Shown one piece after another: positions 7,504-15,384 of a stretch of DNA of 32,165 bases. Position numbers and translations under genes: made by a program. The DNA comes from Pseudomonas sp. (lineage in GTDB: Bacteria > Pseudomonadota > Gammaproteobacteria > Pseudomonadales > Pseudomonadaceae). The stretch covers positions 1 through 32,165 of the forward strand of contig JAUSOF010000006.1 of the NCBI GenBank assembly GCA_030656145.1, given 5' to 3'. Below the pieces are notes generated by a model. That model made no database searches. It saw nothing but the letters and a program-made list of their open reading frames with translations, and had not been told where the DNA came from. Positions within the stretch are counted from its first letter, which is position 1; every line of letters starts with the position of its first letter.

Positions 7504-8133
7504 CTACAGCCGCGCCTCGACCTCTTTCCACTGGCCGGGCTGCAGGCCGTCCAGGCTCCAGGGGCCGATCCGCACGCGCACCAGGCGCAGGGTCGGCAGG
7601 CCCACCGCAGCAGTCATGCGCCGCACCTGGCGGTTGCGCCCCTCACGAATCACCAGCTCCAACCAGGCGGTCGGCACGCTCTTGCGAAAACGCACTGGCG
7701 GGTCGCGCGGCCATAGCGATGGCTCAGCCAGCACGCGCGCCTCGGCCGGTAGCGTTGGCCCGTCGTTCAACTCGACGCCAGCGCACAGGCGCTGCAACTG
7801 CTCGGCCGTCGGCTCACCTTCAACCTGCACCCAATAGGTTTTCGCCAGCTTGTGTTTGGGATCGGCGATGCGCGCCTGCAGGCCGCCGTCATTGGTCAGC
7901 AGCAGCAAGCCCTCGCTGTCACGGTCCAGACGCCCGGCCGGATAGACCCCAGGCACTGCGACGAAGTCCTTGAGGGTGGCGCGACCCTGCTCGTCATTGA
8001 ACTGGGTCAGGACATCGAAGGGCTTGTTCAGCAGCAGCAAGCGCGGCTCGGCCGGGGGCGCCTTGGCTACCCGACGGATGGCGGGCTTGCCAGCAGTACG
8101 CGATGGCGCGGCAGAACGGGGCGGGCGTGACAT
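7504..8133 (-). CDS. rluE: 23S rRNA pseudouridine synthase, RluE-like (RsuA family)
   Basis: The 209-residue protein has a basic, Pro/Ala-rich N-terminal tail (residues 1-30) and then an RsuA/RluB/E/F catalytic domain. Motif I is [14 protein letters not shown] at ~32-45. Motif II is [20 protein letters not shown] with the catalytic Asp at D70. [11 protein letters not shown] follows, and motif III is [11 protein letters not shown] near residue 175. There is no N-terminal S4 domain, as in RluE, which modifies U2457 of 23S rRNA. The ATG at 8133 is preferred over an upstream start at 8226 because the extra 31 residues are not conserved-looking; GGAGC lies upstream. The RluE subtype is inferred from length and lack of S4. 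Confidence 0.85.
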   Translation of the reverse strand: MSRPPRSAAPSRTAGKPAIRRVAKAPPAEPRLLLLNKPFDVLTQFNDEQGRATLKDFVAVPGVYPAGRLDRDSEGLLLLTNDGGLQARIADPKHKLAKTYWVQVEGEPTAEQLQRLCAGVELNDGPTLPAEARVLAEPSLWPRDPPVRFRKSVPTAWLELVIREGRNRQVRRMTAAVGLPTLRLVRVRIGPWSLDGLQPGQWKEVEARL

Positions 8134-8274
8134 GCAGGCTCCGGGAGCAGGAAACGGGATCGCCAGTGTAACCGAGACCACTCCTCGACCATCAGCCTGG
8201 CTTATCGGCGATTCTTTCACGCGCACGGCCGGCTATGCTGAAGGGGCTTTGTCATCCGTATCGAGGGAATCCGC

Positions 8275-9309
8275 ATGAGCTCGTCCGAAACCATACTCGA
8301 CACCTTCACTGGCTGGGCCGCCAAGGCACCCGGTGCGCGCCTCGAACAACACAGCTATGACCCCGGCCCACTGGGCGCCGAGGAGGTCGAGGTAGCGGTC
8401 GAGTACTGCGGCATCTGCCACTCCGACCAGTCGATGATCGACAACGAATGGGGCAATGCGCGTTACCCGTTCATCCCAGGCCATGAAGTGGTCGGCCGCA
8501 TCGTGCGGGTCGGCGAGCAGGTACGCGGCCTCGAACTCGGCCAGCGGGTCGGTATCGGCTGGTACAAGGGTAGCTGCATGCATTGCCACTCTTGCATGGA
8601 AGGCGCGCACCAGCTCTGCGGCTCGGTAAAACCCACCATTGTCGGCAGCAACGGCGGTTTTGCCGACCGCCTGCGCAGCCATTGGGCCTGGGCCATCCCG
8701 CTCCCGGACGGTCTGGAACCCAGCCTGGTCGGCCCGCTGTTCTGCGCCGGTTCGACAGTGTTCAGCCCGCTGCTGGAGTTCAACGTCAAACCCACCGACA
8801 AAGTTGGCGTGGTCGGCATCGGTGGCCTGGGTCACTTGGCGCTGGGCTTTCTCAATGCCTGGGGTTGCGAAGTCACCGCCTTCACCTCATCACTGAACAA
8901 GCAGGAAGAAGCCAAGCGCCTGGGCGCGCACAAGGTCGTCGCCTCGACCGACAGCGCAGCGCTCAAAGCCATCGCCGGCAGCCTGGATTTCCTGCTGATC
9001 ACCGCCAGTGCGGATCTGGACTGGAACGCGCTGATCGGCACCCTCGGCGGCAAGGGCCGCTTGCACTTCGTCGGCATCGTGCCGAGCGCGATTCCGGTGC
9101 ATGTGTTCAACCTGATCCCGCGCCAGCGCAGCCTGTCCGGCTCACCGGTAGGCTCGCCCGCCAGCATGGCGACCATGCTGGAATTCTGCGCGCGTCACCG
9201 GATTCTGCCGCAAGTCGAGCTCTTCCCCATGAGCCGGGTCAACGACGCCATCGACCACCTGCGCGCCGGCAAGGCACGCTACCGGGTGGTGCTGGACGCC
9301 AGCAAATAA
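8275..9309 (+). CDS. Zinc-dependent alcohol dehydrogenase / aldehyde reductase (Ahr/YahK type)
   Basis: The 344-residue medium-chain dehydrogenase has catalytic zinc ligands C45 (YCGICHSD), H70-E71 (PGHEVVG) and C157 (LFCAGST). The four structural-zinc Cys are C101, C104, C107 and C115. The Rossmann motif GIGGLGHLAL is at ~181-190. After the second strand come TSSLNKQEEAKRLGA, where Ser/Asn/Lys suggest NADPH use. This is the cinnamyl-alcohol-dehydrogenase-like Ahr/YahK group, which reduces a wide range of aldehydes. GAGGG lies upstream of the ATG and TATGCT at ~8233 may be its -10. It sits at the left edge of the repeat-flanked accessory block. Confidence 0.9.
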   Translation: MSSSETILDTFTGWAAKAPGARLEQHSYDPGPLGAEEVEVAVEYCGICHSDQSMIDNEWGNARYPFIPGHEVVGRIVRVGEQVRGLELGQRVGIGWYKGSCMHCHSCMEGAHQLCGSVKPTIVGSNGGFADRLRSHWAWAIPLPDGLEPSLVGPLFCAGSTVFSPLLEFNVKPTDKVGVVGIGGLGHLALGFLNAWGCEVTAFTSSLNKQEEAKRLGAHKVVASTDSAALKAIAGSLDFLLITASADLDWNALIGTLGGKGRLHFVGIVPSAIPVHVFNLIPRQRSLSGSPVGSPASMATMLEFCARHRILPQVELFPMSRVNDAIDHLRAGKARYRVVLDASK

Positions 9310-9333
9310 CAGTCGATCCCGGTTGCGTCCGCT

Positions 9334-9469
9334 CCCGTAGGGTGCGCCATGCGCACCGGGCTCCCGCAACCAAAGGTGCGCACGACAAGGAGCAGGCCAT
9401 GCCCGAGAACCGCGACGGCTGTCAGCCAGCTCCCGGAACGGCGGCTCATCATCAGCCGCGCAGCTTGCG
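9334..9469. repeat. Long repeat, copy A (136 bp)
   Basis: Nearly the whole stretch matches copy B at 13596-13730 in the same orientation, with about 15 differences and one single-base gap by eye. It begins with a REP-type hairpin, GGTGCGC-cat-GCGCACC (9341-9357). It runs through AAGGAGCAGGCCATGCCCG and the shared GGCTGTCAGCCAGCT, then into sequence like the amn 3' end. It overlaps the last six codons of the c-di-GMP gene (stop at 9452). Confidence 0.85.
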
Positions 9470-11206
9470 TGCACGTAGCACGTCGGTCAGCTCCACCAAA
9501 GGAATCGGCCTGGCAAACAGAAAACCCTGACCCTGGCTGCACCCTTCGGCTTGCAGATACGCCAGTTGCTCCTGGGTTTCTATGCCTTCCGCTACCGTAT
9601 GCATCTGCATGCCGCGGGCAATACCGAGGATGGCATGGATGATCGACTGATCACTGGCGTTGCCCGGCAACCCGCTGACGAAGGAGCGATCTATCTTTAG
9701 CTTGTTGAACCGCAAGCTCTTCAAACGCCCCAACGACGAGAAACCGACACCGAAGTCGTCCATCGCCAAAAGAACCCCATGCGCCCTCAGCTCCTGGGCA
9801 TTCTGCATCACCTGCACCGAAGAGCTCATGGCGATATCCTCGGTAATTTCAATCTCCAACCGATTGGCCGGCAGGCCGCTATCGCTGAGCGTTTTCCGCA
9901 CCAGTGGCACGAAATCTGCGCCGCTAAACATGGGCGCGCAGATATTCACCGCCATCGTCACATCCAGCAGTCCCTCGGCGATTAACCGAGCGTTATCTGC
10001 GCATGCCTGACGAATGACCCACTGACCTATTGTAGGCATCAGTCCATATTTCAGAGCAATCGGGATGAATTGTCCCGGCGCAATCAAACCACGACTGCCA
10101 TCGCGCCAACGCAGCAGCGCCTCCATACCGGAGGGTTGCAGCGTCTGCAGGTCGACCTGTAACTGGTAATGCAACTCGAACTGCTCGAGCTCAAGCGCCT
10201 TACGCAGACGACTAACGACCCGGTATGTCTGCTCGGACTTTTCGCGCAACGCCTGACTGAACAGGCAAATGCTATTACCACCGTCCACCTTGGCCTGGTA
10301 CATGGCAATATCCGCCTCATTCATCAACCCATCAGCGGACTCACAGTGCCCTGGGTAAATGCTGATCCCGATGCTGGCCCTGACCAACAAACAGAAACCG
10401 CCGATGACAAACGGCTCGTCGAGGCTGGCGATCAAACGCTCTGCAATCTCCTCAGCGCGGTTTGCTTCGCCATCAAGGAGCAGTGATGCGACAAACTCGT
10501 CGCCGCCAACACGTCCCAGCATGTCGGTATCACGCAGGCTTTTCTGGAAACGCTCGGCCGCCTGTTTGAGTACAAGGTCGCCGATGCCATGGCCGTGATG
10601 GTCATTAATCTGCTTGAAGCCATCCAGGTCGATGAACAAGACTGCAAGCTGCCTGCCAGCGCCCTTGCAGGCCTGCATCCCCAAGTCGAGAGCCTGGAGA
10701 AAGCGATGACGGTTGACGCAGCCGGTCAGTGTGTCGTGGGCGGCCAGGAAGGTGATGTGCTCGGTGAATTTACGCCGGTCACTAATATCGTGGCAGATGC
10801 CGACGAATAACCGTTGCCCATCCAGCTGGAATTCGCCAACGCTCAAGTGCAGCGCAAAGCAGCTTCCATCCTTGCGCCGCCCCGTGACTTCCCGACCGAT
10901 GCCAATGACCTTACGCTCACCGCCCGCGCAGTAGTCGTGCAGATAGCCATCATGCGCCCGGGCATGCGGCTCGGGCATCAGCATGGAAATATTCTTGCCG
11001 AGCAGTTCGTCCTCGGCAAAACCGAAAGTCTGCACGGTCGCCTGGTTCAGTGCCTGGACGATGCCATGCGCGTTAATAACCAGCATGCTGTCGACTGCCG
11101 CATTGAAAATTGCACCGGTAAGCGCCGACTCGAGACCATCCTGCCGACCCAGGCCGCAGCCCAAGCCTTCGGCAACGCCTACTGCGTTGTCTTCCCTATT
11201 GTTCAT
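9452..11206 (-). CDS. PAS (FixL-like heme) - GGDEF - EAL c-di-GMP protein
   Basis: The 584-residue protein has three parts. The PAS domain (~30-145) carries the FixL heme signature: LMPEP at 76-80, H85 in HDGYL and R105 in IGIGR. This is the same 20-residue spacing as the proximal His200 and Arg220 of B. japonicum FixL. The GGDEF domain (~155-315) keeps GGDEF at 234-238 and an I-site R225-D-T-D228, so synthesis and product inhibition are possible. The EAL domain (~335-580) keeps E362-A-L, N421, E453/E456, D483-D484, K504 and E540, but QPQ is QLQ. The ATG at 11206 is chosen because it lies seven bases after the aer stop; longer frames only overlap aer. It is translated after aer in one operon. 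Confidence 0.9.
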   Translation of the reverse strand: MNNREDNAVGVAEGLGCGLGRQDGLESALTGAIFNAAVDSMLVINAHGIVQALNQATVQTFGFAEDELLGKNISMLMPEPHARAHDGYLHDYCAGGERKVIGIGREVTGRRKDGSCFALHLSVGEFQLDGQRLFVGICHDISDRRKFTEHITFLAAHDTLTGCVNRHRFLQALDLGMQACKGAGRQLAVLFIDLDGFKQINDHHGHGIGDLVLKQAAERFQKSLRDTDMLGRVGGDEFVASLLLDGEANRAEEIAERLIASLDEPFVIGGFCLLVRASIGISIYPGHCESADGLMNEADIAMYQAKVDGGNSICLFSQALREKSEQTYRVVSRLRKALELEQFELHYQLQVDLQTLQPSGMEALLRWRDGSRGLIAPGQFIPIALKYGLMPTIGQWVIRQACADNARLIAEGLLDVTMAVNICAPMFSGADFVPLVRKTLSDSGLPANRLEIEITEDIAMSSSVQVMQNAQELRAHGVLLAMDDFGVGFSSLGRLKSLRFNKLKIDRSFVSGLPGNASDQSIIHAILGIARGMQMHTVAEGIETQEQLAYLQAEGCSQGQGFLFARPIPLVELTDVLRARKLRG

Positions 11207-11213
11207 GTGAGTC

Positions 11214-12776
11214 TCAACGACTGAAGCGCTCGACCAACGCATGCATGGCACGCGACGTTTGTTCCAGATCGCTACCGACCTGCGCAGACTCCCCGGCCAA
11301 TTGGGCATTGTGATCAGAGGCCTGGGCAATGCGGGTAATCTGCCGGGAAATATCCTCGGCAACATGGGCCTGCTCCTCGGACGCCGCCGCCATCTGCTGC
11401 CCCATGTCATGGATCAGGTCGATGGCACTGCTGATCCCCTGCAGAGCATTCTGAGTGGCGATCACTTGCTGCACGCCTGCAGCGGCCTCTTGCGTGCCGG
11501 CCTGGGCAATCGTTACCGCATTCTGCGCGCCCGCCAGCAGCGTTTTAATGATGCCCTGGATGACACCCGTCGATTCCTGAGTCTTCGAAGCCAATGCCCG
11601 CACTTCATCAGCAACCACGGCAAAGCCCCGGCCCTGCTCGCCGGCCCGTGCCGCCTCGATGGCCGCGTTCAGAGCCAGCAGATTGGTCTGCTCGGCAATT
11701 GCTCGAATCATGCTGGCGGCCTGCTGAATGGACTGGGTATCGCGAGCCAGCTCCTCCACCGAGACGCTGATACCTGACACGGTGCGCGCCAGTTTTTCAA
11801 TCACCTCGCGGGTCTTGCCGGCTTCGGCCGAACCATCATGAGCCAGTGCGTTAACCCGCCGAGCCTCATCGGCGGTGCGATGAACATGGCCCGACACCTC
11901 GGCAATAGAGGCCGCCATTTCATGCATGGCGGTTGCCGCCATGTCCGCTTCGCCGCGCTGCGCTTGCAGCGATGCCTCGGAGCTAGTGGTCAGCTGACCA
12001 CTGCGCTGAGCCAGTTCCGCGCTGTGATCGGCATAGTCCTCCAGGCGGCTGAGCACCGTCCGTATGCGCGCCTGCTCACTGATCATGGCCATCTGAACCT
12101 GTGCGGGCTTGCCGGACAAGTCGGTATAGGTCTGCGCGATCAACTCGCTGTCGAAAGCGCCTTTCACGCTGGCGTGCAAATGATCGAGTAACCCTGCGGT
12201 CTGCCGACCGTGCAGGCCCTGCAGGGCAAATACCCCTAACAGGGCACACCCCAAGCCCATCGCCGGCGTAATCAGTTGATAGGCGGCCAATGCAGACAGC
12301 GCAATCAATGTGGGCCAGGTCAGCGCATGGAGCAGACGCCGAGCTCCATCCCGCTGGTCCTGCGAGCCCCCCTTGCGCATGCGTGCATAAAGCAGGCTGG
12401 CCCTGCGCACCTGGTCGGCACTCGGCTTGACCCGTACCGACTCATAACCAGTCACCCGACCGCCTTCAAGAATCGGCGTCACATAAGCGCTGACCCAGTA
12501 AAAGTCGCCGTTCTGGCAACGATTCTTGACGATCCCCATCCAGGCCTTACCGGACTTGAGATGGCTCCACATGTGCGCAAACACCGCTTCCGGCATATCG
12601 GGATGGCGCACAAGGTTATGCGGTTGCCCCAGCAACTGATCGCGCTCAAAACCGCTGATGCTGACAAACTCATCGTTGCAATAGGTTATGGTGCCTTGAG
12701 CATCGGTCGCCGAAATCAAGCGCTGCGAAGCTGGAAATTCGCGTTCCCGCCCTGTTACAGGGGCATTTAGCCTCAT
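11214..12776 (-). CDS. aer: Aerotaxis receptor Aer (PAS-FAD methyl-accepting chemotaxis protein)
   Basis: The 520-residue protein follows the Aer plan. The N-terminal PAS domain (~10-120) has FAD-pocket residues at exactly the E. coli Aer positions: N34, R57-H58-x-D60, W79 and N85. A membrane hairpin covers ~153-188. A short HAMP-like/proximal region leads to the signalling domain with the tip [20 protein letters not shown]. Aer reads electron-transport redox state through FAD and steers swimming through CheA/CheW. The ATG at 12776 is preferred over GTG at 12788 because it gives [11 protein letters not shown], like other Aer starts, and aligns the numbering. It is the first gene of a two-gene operon with the c-di-GMP enzyme. 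Confidence 0.93.
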   Translation of the reverse strand: MRLNAPVTGREREFPASQRLISATDAQGTITYCNDEFVSISGFERDQLLGQPHNLVRHPDMPEAVFAHMWSHLKSGKAWMGIVKNRCQNGDFYWVSAYVTPILEGGRVTGYESVRVKPSADQVRRASLLYARMRKGGSQDQRDGARRLLHALTWPTLIALSALAAYQLITPAMGLGCALLGVFALQGLHGRQTAGLLDHLHASVKGAFDSELIAQTYTDLSGKPAQVQMAMISEQARIRTVLSRLEDYADHSAELAQRSGQLTTSSEASLQAQRGEADMAATAMHEMAASIAEVSGHVHRTADEARRVNALAHDGSAEAGKTREVIEKLARTVSGISVSVEELARDTQSIQQAASMIRAIAEQTNLLALNAAIEAARAGEQGRGFAVVADEVRALASKTQESTGVIQGIIKTLLAGAQNAVTIAQAGTQEAAAGVQQVIATQNALQGISSAIDLIHDMGQQMAAASEEQAHVAEDISRQITRIAQASDHNAQLAGESAQVGSDLEQTSRAMHALVERFSR

Positions 12777-12924
12777 CGAATTACTCACTTTGTGCGCTTG
12801 TTAACGGAATCTTGACGATAGCACTGCATCACCATGGGCGTGACAGTTAGTTACGCTTTTAGGTTAATCAGCCCCGTCAATCGTGTTACGCCACACCGGA
12901 GTGATACTCCGTAATGTTCCCCCT
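12777..12924. promoter_or_regulatory. Divergent control region of aer and the HTH gene
   Basis: The 148 bases contain a perfect 15-base palindrome CGGAGTGATACTCCG at 12897-12911, 13 bases before the HTH start, and two GTTACGC words, in GTTACGCTTTT (12850-12860) and GTTACGCC (12885-12892). The palindrome is placed where a bound protein would block the HTH gene's translation start region or promoter. No FNR/ANR-type TTGAT-N4-ATCAA site was found. Confidence 0.55.
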
Positions 12925-13392
12925 ATGGAAAAAACTCGCCAACGATTCGCCAACCGCCTGTGCTGCGCGCTCGCACAAGCTGGCTACGCGGCAAAACCTG
13001 CTGTTCTGGAACGTGAGTTCAACTTGCGTTACTGGGGCAAACCCGTGACCTTGCACGGTGTGCGGCGCTGGCTAAAAGGTGAAGCACTGCCGACGGAGGA
13101 CAAGCTGCTAGTGCTTGCGCAATGGCTGCATATAGACCCTCGTACCCTGAGGTTCGGCGAAGAAGTCTCCAACCAGATCACCAAGCAAAAAGACCTCTAC
13201 CAGTCCATCCCGCCTCAGGAGCGAGAGGCTATAGATGCTTTCCTGAAACTCTCAACGACCTGCCGCCGGCTCGCCCGCGAGGTGATAATGACCTTCGTAC
13301 AGGCTGAACGCGTGCAGGCCCAGGAAAAGCAAGAGCAAGAGCAAGAGCAAGAGCCAAGCCCCGCCAGCCCTGTCGATAAAGACTTGAGCTAA
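12925..13392 (+). CDS. Small HTH (XRE-like) DNA-binding protein with Glu-Gln repeat tail
   Basis: The 155-residue protein starts MEKTRQRFANRLCCALAQAG. Its central segment, KPVTLHGVRRWLKGEALPTE followed by DKLLVLAQWLHIDPRTLRFG (about residues 40-82), is typical of XRE-like proteins that pair a WL-x-G-x-x-x-P helix-turn-helix with a KL-x-x-LA-x-WL helix. A helical region follows, then a (Glu-Gln)n tail (KQEQEQEQEQEP). Proteins of this shape occur in proteobacteria as uncharacterised regulators; ligand and targets are unknown. The ATG at 12925 lacks a clear Shine-Dalgarno; an upstream in-frame start at 12883 would run through the palindrome. It is divergent from aer and could regulate it (inference). 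Confidence 0.75.
   Translation: MEKTRQRFANRLCCALAQAGYAAKPAVLEREFNLRYWGKPVTLHGVRRWLKGEALPTEDKLLVLAQWLHIDPRTLRFGEEVSNQITKQKDLYQSIPPQEREAIDAFLKLSTTCRRLAREVIMTFVQAERVQAQEKQEQEQEQEPSPASPVDKDLS
13331..13354 (+). repeat. Hexanucleotide microsatellite AAGAGC x4 in the HTH gene
   Basis: Four perfect AAGAGC units encode alternating Glu-Gln in frame. The unit is two codons long, so slippage would lengthen or shorten the tail without shifting frame. Confidence 0.85.
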
Positions 13393-13540
13393 TTCGGCTG
13401 TAAAGATACCGAACACCTGAAGCGGGGCCTGGTCAGGCTGCAGAAGGAAGTTGACTGTCTGTCGCGATCTTTCACCGATCGAACAGATGACAACCCGCAG
13501 CTTGCCAGGCTGTCACCACTGCGCCAAACCGACACTTACT

Positions 13541-13577
13541 GGAACGGCGGCTCGTCGAAGCTGCGCAGCTTGCGCGA
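13541..13577. repeat. 37-bp exact copy of the amn 3' end
   Basis: These 37 bases are identical to 13697-13733, which encode the last codons of amn (RKLRSFDEPPF region, minus strand). The copy is followed by a different sequence and then by repeat copy B. It is a non-coding duplicate left downstream of amn. Confidence 0.9.
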
Positions 13578-13595
13578 TGCTGGGTCACTGCCGAT

Positions 13596-13730
13596 CCCGT
13601 AGGGTGCGCCGTGCGCACCAGGCTCCCGTAACCCAAGGTGCGCACGGCAAGGAGCAGGCCATGCCCGCGAACCATTAAGGCTGTCAGCCAGCTACCGGAA
13701 CGGCGGCTCGTCGAAGCTGCGCAGCTTGCG
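13596..13730. repeat. Long repeat, copy B (135 bp)
   Basis: Direct-orientation partner of copy A (9334-9469). It opens with the hairpin GGTGCGC-cgt-GCGCACC (13603-13619), where the loop differs from copy A while the stem is kept, and ends inside amn. The pair encloses the c-di-GMP, aer and HTH genes. Confidence 0.85.
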
Positions 13731-15167
13731 CGAGTGCAGTGAGTTGAGCTGGCTGCGCAACAGGTCGAGGGCGGTGATGCCGATATGCAGGTGCTGGGTC
13801 ACCGCGCGCTCGTAGAACGCCCCCGCCGCGCCGGGCAGTTTTATTTCGCTGTGCAGCGGTTTGTCCGACACGCACAACAGGGTGCCGTAGGGCACCCGTA
13901 GGCGATAACCCTGGGCGGCGATGGTGCCGCTTTCCATGTCCACCGCCACGGCACGGGACAGGTTGATCAGCGGCCGTTCCTGAGCCCAGCGCAGTTCCCA
14001 ATTACGGTCGTCATAGGTCAGCACAGTGCCGGTGCGCAGGCGTTTTTTTAGCTCGTCGCCCTGCTCGCCGGTGACCTGCTTGGCTGCCTCCTGCAAGGCC
14101 ATCTGCACTTCGGCCAGGGCTGGCAGGGGAATATTGGGCGGCAGCACCCGATCGAGAATCCCGTCGCGGCGCATATAGGCGTGGGCCAGCACGTAATCGC
14201 CGATGGTCTGCGATTGGCGCAGGCCGCCGCAGTGGCCGATCATCAGCCAGCAGTGCGGACGCAGTACGGCCAGGTGGTCGGTGATGTTTTTCGCGTTGGA
14301 CGGGCCGACGCCGATATTCACCAAGGTAATGCCGTCACCCGGCTTGGCGCCTTGCAAGTGGTAGGCCGGCATCTGGTAGCGGTGCCAGACCACGGTCTCG
14401 ATGATCGCCTGCATCTCGCCTTCGGCCATGCCGCGCTCGATCACCACGTTGCCCGGCAGCACCATGCGCATGAACCGCGAATCCGCCTGCAGCACATCCA
14501 GGCCATGGCGAATGAACTGGTCGACGTAGCGGTGGTAGTTGGTCAGCAGGATCCACGGCTGCACATGGCGCCAATCGCTGCCGGTGTAGTGCACCAGGCG
14601 GCGCAGGGAAAAATCCACCCGGGCAGCGTCGAACAGGGCCAGCGGCAATTGCTCCGCGCCCTCCCAGTCGTACAGGCCATCGGCTGTGCCGTCGCTGGCA
14701 GCGGACAGGTCAGTACTGGGGAACACCCGCGCCAGTTCGGCGGCAGTAATCCCCGACCCTGCCAGCTCATCGCCATGCTCGACCACATAGGGATAGGGAA
14801 TATTCTGCTGACTGACGCCCACTTCGACACACACAGTGAAGTCGTGCATCAGCGGCTGCAGTTGCTCCAGCAGGTAATTGCGGAACGCCTCGGGGTGGGT
14901 GACGGTGACACTATAGGTGCCGGGCACTTGAACCTTGGCATAGGCACGCACAGTCGCAGGCACCTCGCCCTGGCACAAATATGTCAGCCGCAATTCGGGG
15001 TAATGGAACTGTCGTAGTTGCTCGGCATCTGGCTTGATCCCTTCTTTGACATAGCGCTTGAGCGCACGACTCAGGGAACTGGTGGCCTGCTGATGCAGAA
15101 CGGCCAGGCGATCCACAGCCTCTTCGGCAGTAGTGGCAACAACAAAGTCTTCTGAACTGGGGGTCAC
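13692..15167 (-). CDS. amn: AMP nucleosidase
   Basis: The 491-residue protein matches Amn, which hydrolyses AMP to adenine and ribose 5-phosphate. An N-terminal Amn-specific domain (~1-175) is followed by a nucleoside-phosphorylase-like domain. That domain contains LVNIGVGPSNAKNITDHLAV, MIGHCGGLRQSQ, GDYVLAHAYMR and the acidic VAVDMESGTIAAQGYR motif. The end SRKLRSFDEPPFR is also typical. The start is taken as GTG at 15167 with AGGA upstream, giving VTPSSEDFVVATTAEEAVDR; a longer frame from 15287 adds unrelated residues. The coding end lies inside repeat copy B. The upstream 217 bases contain GTGACC/GGTCAC (15323-15341). Confidence 0.95.
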   Translation of the reverse strand: MTPSSEDFVVATTAEEAVDRLAVLHQQATSSLSRALKRYVKEGIKPDAEQLRQFHYPELRLTYLCQGEVPATVRAYAKVQVPGTYSVTVTHPEAFRNYLLEQLQPLMHDFTVCVEVGVSQQNIPYPYVVEHGDELAGSGITAAELARVFPSTDLSAASDGTADGLYDWEGAEQLPLALFDAARVDFSLRRLVHYTGSDWRHVQPWILLTNYHRYVDQFIRHGLDVLQADSRFMRMVLPGNVVIERGMAEGEMQAIIETVVWHRYQMPAYHLQGAKPGDGITLVNIGVGPSNAKNITDHLAVLRPHCWLMIGHCGGLRQSQTIGDYVLAHAYMRRDGILDRVLPPNIPLPALAEVQMALQEAAKQVTGEQGDELKKRLRTGTVLTYDDRNWELRWAQERPLINLSRAVAVDMESGTIAAQGYRLRVPYGTLLCVSDKPLHSEIKLPGAAGAFYERAVTQHLHIGITALDLLRSQLNSLHSRKLRSFDEPPFR

Positions 15168-15322
15168 GGCAGATATTCCTGGCTGAATACACGCGCCTAT
15201 CTTGCCCTGATCACCGCGCCGTGGGATAGCGCGACGTGGCTGCAGCAACAGTCGCCAGAGATCCTCCGGTAGCGGCTGCGCGGTCAAGGCCCCCGACCCG
15301 CGCGCCGCCCACTATCGCGCCA

Positions 15323-15341
15323 GTGACCCGTATCTGGTCAC
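15323..15341. repeat. Short inverted repeat between cbiM-like gene and amn
   Basis: GTGACC and GGTCAC form a perfect 6-base inverted repeat across 7 bases. It lies 44 bases after the permease stop and ~155 bases before the amn start. It could be an operator or a weak terminator; there is no T-run. Confidence 0.3.
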
Positions 15342-15384
15342 CGCAATACCGGCAAGCTGATCTGGCAGCGTCGCCGCGGACCGA

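Noticed and set aside
11207..11410. N-terminal extension of the GGDEF-EAL gene
   Set aside because: The added residues overlap the aer coding end in another frame and do not look like protein; the ATG at 11206 follows aer by seven bases.
13451..13678. 75-codon plus-strand frame downstream of the HTH gene
   Set aside because: It runs through the 37-bp amn copy and repeat B, so it is made of repeat sequence and has no independent support.
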